From Frankineae bacterium MT45 (GTDB lineage Bacteria; Actinomycetota; Actinomycetes; Mycobacteriales; Jatrophihabitantaceae), in contig LT629697.1 of the NCBI GenBank assembly GCA_900100325.1, forward strand, positions 1,795,423 through 1,859,422: a DNA stretch of 64,000 bases, read 5' to 3'. This document shows, one piece after another, positions 60,228 through 64,000 of this stretch. The position numbers and the translations under genes were made by a program. How positions within the stretch are numbered: the stretch's first letter is position 1; every line of letters starts with the position of its first letter. Under the pieces are notes generated by a model that saw only the letters and a program-made list of their open reading frames with translations, ran no database searches and was not told where the DNA came from.

Positions 60228-61643
60228 ATGCGCGCAGACGCCAGCAACAAGGCCACGGTGAGGAACTATGTTGACGGGGTCCGAGCAGCGCTCGCGGACC
60301 CCAGACTGCAGGATTCGGTAGAGCGTGTCGCTGCGCAGATGCCGAGTGGTGAAGGCACTGCGTTGCAACGAGTGCAGTCAATGCTGGATGTCGATTTCGG
60401 CGCGCCGGAGTCGCCTGACGCCCACTCCGAAACCACCTACCTATCGCGGGCACCTTTCGTCAGTCTCATCCAGTCGTACGTTGAAGAAGCACTCGGCGAC
60501 GGTCCGGGGATCGACCCGAGTCACCCCGACAGCCTCTGGGCCAAGATCGTCCACTCGGTTCACGAAGCGGCGCTTTCGGCGGAGCACGCGGTAGAGCACC
60601 TACTTCATAAGGAGCCTGGCAGCTTCGGTCCCGACGATCCGGATTGGCACGTCTACATCGCCAAAGGCGTCCTTGACCGGTTGTTGGACGGAACTCACCC
60701 GTTCAACACAAAGCCTGCCGAGTTCGACAATCTCGCCGACGACGCACGGCTCGTCGTTGTCGGCGACTGGGCCACTGGCCTGCCGAACGCGTTGCACGTC
60801 GCGGAACGCATGCGAGACGCCATCCAAGAAGCGTTGGACCGTTCGCAGCAGGTGCACGTGATCCACCTGGGAGATATCTACTACGCCGGCCTCGAGTCCG
60901 AAGACCGGCGACGTTTCCTCGATTGCTGGCCAGTAACACCAGACCAGGCCGACGCGGTGTATTCGTGGTGCATCAACGGCAACCACGACATGTACAGCGG
61001 CGGCCACGGGTACTTCACCGTCGTCCTCGCTGACAAGCGCTTCGCGCACCAGCAAGATGTAGACGGGAAGCCAACGAGCTATTTCCGGCTGCGCTCAGCG
61101 TCCTGGGACTTCATCGGGTTGGACACCGCATGGAACGACGACATCACCTCCCACGGGCGCGTCGCCGACCTGCCGGACCCGCAGAGCGAGTACGTCGCCC
61201 GCGTCGCCGGCGAGTCGGACCGAAAGCTCGTGCTCTTCAGCCACCACCAATTGGCGTCCGCTTATGAGCCAGACGATATCGGCACGAAGCTTCCAGCCCA
61301 ACTGGATACGGTGCTGGCACAAGAAGGCATAAAAGCTTGGTGGTGGGGGCATGAACATCGGGCGATTACGTACAAGCCTCTCGCCGGTGTTCAATACCCG
61401 CGGTGCCTAGGCAACGGCGGAGTCCCAACCCCCGCAAATGAGCCTGATCCGCCGAATCCCCTCCCGGGCGACAACATCTACCTGCACCCAGACGCAACGT
61501 GGCGCAGCGAACGCACCTACGAGGCGAGCGGGCAAGAAATCCACATGTTCGGCTTTGCCGTACTCGACCTTCACCCAGATGGCATCGACGTTGCCTACGT
61601 GGATCACGACGGGGACGTGGCACACACAGAGCGCATCCAGTAA
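60228..61643 (+). CDS. Calcineurin-like metallophosphoesterase
   Basis: This 471-aa protein starts at ATG 60228. The metal-site motifs in order are VVVGDWATG, IHLGDIYYAG, INGNHDMYSGG, LFSHHQLASAY and WWWGHEHRAI. An N-terminal ~150-residue helical extension precedes the catalytic domain. There is no signal peptide. The reaction is likely phosphodiester or phosphomonoester hydrolysis; substrate unknown. Confidence 0.88.
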   Translation: MRADASNKATVRNYVDGVRAALADPRLQDSVERVAAQMPSGEGTALQRVQSMLDVDFGAPESPDAHSETTYLSRAPFVSLIQSYVEEALGDGPGIDPSHPDSLWAKIVHSVHEAALSAEHAVEHLLHKEPGSFGPDDPDWHVYIAKGVLDRLLDGTHPFNTKPAEFDNLADDARLVVVGDWATGLPNALHVAERMRDAIQEALDRSQQVHVIHLGDIYYAGLESEDRRRFLDCWPVTPDQADAVYSWCINGNHDMYSGGHGYFTVVLADKRFAHQQDVDGKPTSYFRLRSASWDFIGLDTAWNDDITSHGRVADLPDPQSEYVARVAGESDRKLVLFSHHQLASAYEPDDIGTKLPAQLDTVLAQEGIKAWWWGHEHRAITYKPLAGVQYPRCLGNGGVPTPANEPDPPNPLPGDNIYLHPDATWRSERTYEASGQEIHMFGFAVLDLHPDGIDVAYVDHDGDVAHTERIQ

Positions 61644-61730
61644 TGCCTGGATATCAGCGAACGGCTGTGCGGTGTACCTTCCGGTCGTGCCGCCTATCCG
61701 TCTCGACGGCCGCGCCGTCTCCTGATCGCG

Positions 61731-62255
61731 TTAGAAGTCGAAGCGGGTAGAGCCACCGGGTTCGATGCCGAGAACGGCGGTCATGGAACTCGGCGTTATG
61801 CGGTAGACCTGCCAAGGTGCGGGCCCAAGTCCAGGTGCGTTGAATGGCGCGGTGAGGCCGGTACCTTCATCGTCGGGCTCCACAGGCCAGCCCTGCTCGG
61901 CCCACGCCCGGGCCAGTCGGGCAACGGTCGCAGCGTCGGTAACTCGCTCGGCGCTGCCCTCGACCACCACGTCCATTTCGAGGATCGAGGTCGAGACCGC
62001 GCACCTCGGGTCGCGAGCGACGTTGTGTGCCTTCGCGGTGGCGGTGCCCGTCTGGAACCAGAACGCGTTGTCCAGCCACAGCGCGCCAACTGCTGTGACA
62101 TGAGGGCTGCCATCCGAGTTGACGGTGGTGAGCCAGGTCGTGCGTTGGTTGGGAGCTCCGACGGCCGGAGGCTCGCCAGCGTTCAGCCGCTCCTGCACTG
62201 CTTCCCACTGCAACGGTTCAAGCCCGTCACCCGCGCCGATGTTCGTAATCTTCAT
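61731..62255 (-). CDS. PNPOx-like flavoprotein family protein
   Basis: This 174-aa protein starts at ATG 62253-62255. The split-barrel pattern TTWLTTVNSDGSPHVTAVGA, LWLDNAFWFQTGTATAKAHN and VVVEGSAERVTDAATVARLA fits the pyridoxamine-5-phosphate-oxidase-like family, many of which in actinobacteria bind FMN, F420 or heme. Function cannot be fixed. Confidence 0.85.
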   Translation of the reverse strand: MKITNIGAGDGLEPLQWEAVQERLNAGEPPAVGAPNQRTTWLTTVNSDGSPHVTAVGALWLDNAFWFQTGTATAKAHNVARDPRCAVSTSILEMDVVVEGSAERVTDAATVARLARAWAEQGWPVEPDDEGTGLTAPFNAPGLGPAPWQVYRITPSSMTAVLGIEPGGSTRFDF

Positions 62256-62515
62256 ACCCCGACCGTAGTTGCAGAAGCGGGCGGCGGATAGAGCGGCGCC
62301 AGACGCTCCCGGCTTTGGCTGCATAGTCGCCTGGTCATGCCGCGACAGCGTCCCGATGCATGCCTTAGATCCATCGCCCTCAGCACTGCTCAGTTCAGCG
62401 ATCGGACATCGCTTGGAGCCGCCGGGAGCCGAGCTGACACGCTCTTAGATCGCGCCGGGGATGATGCCAGAGCGTTGACTGTGTATTGCTTGATTGCGTC
62501 GTTACGCTGTCGGGC

Positions 62516-63052
62516 ATGCCTTCTACTGCTGCCAGTCCGCTTCGAGCACTCCGTACGCTTGCCGGGGCGCTGATGAGCGCCTTGGTCGTCATCGGGATCG
62601 CGCTGTCGTTCGTCGTCGGTAACAACACGACAGACCGCAATGGCAACCCGGTTCATACGCAGGCACCCGGTGCGTGGATGTATGTCGTGATCCTGGTGCT
62701 CGGTGTCGCTATGGCCGCGCTGGTCCAGATCGTCGGATACCGAATTGCGCCGCTTGATCCCAACCTGAGTCCGGCCGAGGCCCGGGCCGCCGGGATACAG
62801 GCTTACCAGAAGAGCATGATCCTGCGGTTCGCCCTGAGTGAGTTGGTGGCGATCGTGGCGATCGCGTTGTTATTCGCTGCTCGCTCGAACACCATCCTGC
62901 CCTACGTCCTCGCCGCCGCTATCGCGGAACTGCTCATGGCCTATCACGTCTGGCCCAGCGAAAGCTTGATCAGTCGAGTTCAGCAACGACTCGACCGCAA
63001 CGGCGGCCGATCCGACCTTGCCAACGCCCTGAACGGCACCGCAAGCTACTAG
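62516..63052 (+). CDS. Four-helix membrane protein
   Basis: This 178-aa protein starts at ATG 62516. Four transmembrane helices are visible (LMSALVVIGIALSFVVG; AWMYVVILVLGVAMAALVQI; LSELVAIVAIALLFAA; ILPYVLAAAIAELLMAYHVW). It has short loops and a basic C-terminal tail. Function unknown. Confidence 0.75.
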   Translation: MPSTAASPLRALRTLAGALMSALVVIGIALSFVVGNNTTDRNGNPVHTQAPGAWMYVVILVLGVAMAALVQIVGYRIAPLDPNLSPAEARAAGIQAYQKSMILRFALSELVAIVAIALLFAARSNTILPYVLAAAIAELLMAYHVWPSESLISRVQQRLDRNGGRSDLANALNGTASY

Positions 63053-63123
63053 CCGCCCGCAGCGTCACGCGTCAGCCTTCAGCTCCCGCCGGTATCCGCT
63101 CGCGCGAGCGATAGCCGTTCGTG

Positions 63124-64000
63124 TCAGGTTGAGCGAAGCGTGAAGTGTCCAGTTCCATCATTGAGCCAGACCTGGTTGACCACCGTCGCGGGTAGAGCCG
63201 GCTGAGCGGTGGTTACTCGGACGAGAAGGTCCAGGCTCCCGTCGTGGTTGACGTCGGCCAGGGATGTCGCGTAGCTGGTATAGCCTGTGTCGTCGGTCTC
63301 CAGGACCGTGACGGCACCGGATCCACCCATCGCGACCAGAACCCCGTTGCCCCTCGAGTTCGGCCACCCGGGCTGCGGGAATTCGCCGGCAAAGTACGCT
63401 GCGGCGACATCGACGCCGGGCTCACCGTCCAACTGTCCGAAGCTGTAGGCCGGAAGCGGCAACGAGATGTCATTGACGAAGTTCATCGGACCCGCGACAA
63501 ATGTCGTGCCGCTGCTGAGGTAGGTGCGAAAGCCGTCGCCCTGGTCAGTGGACTCCCAGAGGTCCGCGACGCCATCTCCGTTGAAGTCGGCCGCGCCGAT
63601 AGTCGATGGCTCGAATTGCGCAGCGAATGCGGTTCGGACCGTGAAGTTCCGGAGAACGTAGACAGACTTGCTGGTCGGGGCCGCGCCGTAGAACCAGGTC
63701 ACGGCGATGTCGCTGTAGGTGCGGCCGGCAACTGGAATCGCTGTTCCCATGTCGGGACAGGCCCCCGCAGTGCGGGTGGGTACGTCGTATCGGATGATTC
63801 GCGCAGGCGCGAACGATCCGTGGTGGCGTCCCGGCTCAACGCTGGCGTAGCAGCCCGACGCGTCCCCGCCGAGCGTGATCCGGTCGGCGTAACGACTACC
63901 GATCACGTCGCCGAGGAAGGCTTGACCCCTAGTGTTTCCAAGCACATTCACCCCGCTGGCTCGCGGTCGCGGCGCCGCACTGGCGGAGACATTGAAGGAC
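63124..64000 (-). CDS. FG-GAP/VCBS-repeat protein (start outside window)
   Basis: The minus-strand frame is open to the right end of the window. Calcium-binding-type repeats are readable (DFNGDGVADLW; DVNHDGSLDLLV) with the inter-repeat pattern of integrin-like beta-propeller proteins. An internal GTG near 63951 could start a shorter form, but upstream sequence is still coding-like, so the gene is treated as truncated by the window edge. Confidence 0.78.
   Translation of the reverse strand, partial: SFNVSASAAPRPRASGVNVLGNTRGQAFLGDVIGSRYADRITLGGDASGCYASVEPGRHHGSFAPARIIRYDVPTRTAGACPDMGTAIPVAGRTYSDIAVTWFYGAAPTSKSVYVLRNFTVRTAFAAQFEPSTIGAADFNGDGVADLWESTDQGDGFRTYLSSGTTFVAGPMNFVNDISLPLPAYSFGQLDGEPGVDVAAAYFAGEFPQPGWPNSRGNGVLVAMGGSGAVTVLETDDTGYTSYATSLADVNHDGSLDLLVRVTTAQPALPATVVNQVWLNDGTGHFTLRST

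Overview
The window is high-GC actinobacterial chromosome. The evidence is the GC-rich codon use, the frequent GTG starts, the actinophage-type gene order and proteins such as a DUF732 lipoprotein, an F420-type luciferase-like oxidoreductase and a YCII protein. I cannot name the genus. About 59% of the window is a siphovirus-type prophage. To its right lie two smaller integrated or degraded elements and then ordinary chromosome.

Prophage (1 to about 37,519; its left end is outside the window). A tightly coupled early operon (1-9.5 kb, mostly 4-base ATGA/GTGA overlaps) encodes an FtsK-gamma-like protein, a cytosine-C5 methyltransferase with six repeats in its target-recognition region, a DUF4326 protein, HNH proteins and many tiny Cys-rich proteins. 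One membrane-protein gene is inserted on the opposite strand. A 13-bp hairpin ends the operon. The HK97-type packaging and head module follows: HNH, small and large terminase, Sm-like small protein, portal, protease, capsid and connectors. The tail module has a TIG-domain tail tube protein, tail chaperones joined by a -1 frameshift at GGGAAAA, a tape measure and baseplate proteins. A lysis cassette with a DUF1906/Rv2525c-like endolysin follows. Next is a second tail-tube paralogue, then a set of receptor-binding or depolymerase proteins (SGNH, GH16, two beta-helix proteins). The right end carries an accessory DUF732 lipoprotein, the tyrosine integrase and an attachment site made of the 3' half of a tRNA-Lys.

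Element 2 (about 37,576-39,926) is about 2.3 kb between 21-nt direct repeats. It holds a frameshifted integrase remnant, a tRNA-like gene with a hairpin apparently inserted in its anticodon loop, a HEPN-motif protein (RNxxxH) and an unknown gene. A strong terminator and a papain-like C1A peptidase follow.

Element 3 (41,271-50,545) is a 9-kb island between an intact tRNA-Met(CAT) and a diverged copy of that tRNA's 3' half (64 of 69 bases identical). It has no recognisable integrase. It carries a DUF2716 protein, an EEP-family nuclease/phosphatase, a three-gene overlapping operon (PD-(D/E)xK-like nuclease, small middle component, SMC-like ABC ATPase) that matches the logic of ABC-three-component (ABC-3C) conflict systems, a broken winged-helix-type gene and a HEPN plus zinc-ribbon protein. 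This is the best candidate for an undescribed defence system in the window.

From about 50.6 kb to the end is ordinary chromosome: a membrane protein, YCII protein, alkylsulfatase, DUF1990 protein, SGNH lipoprotein, PAP2 phosphatase, luciferase-like oxidoreductase, SDR, VOC protein, metallophosphoesterase, PNPOx-type flavoprotein and a truncated FG-GAP protein.
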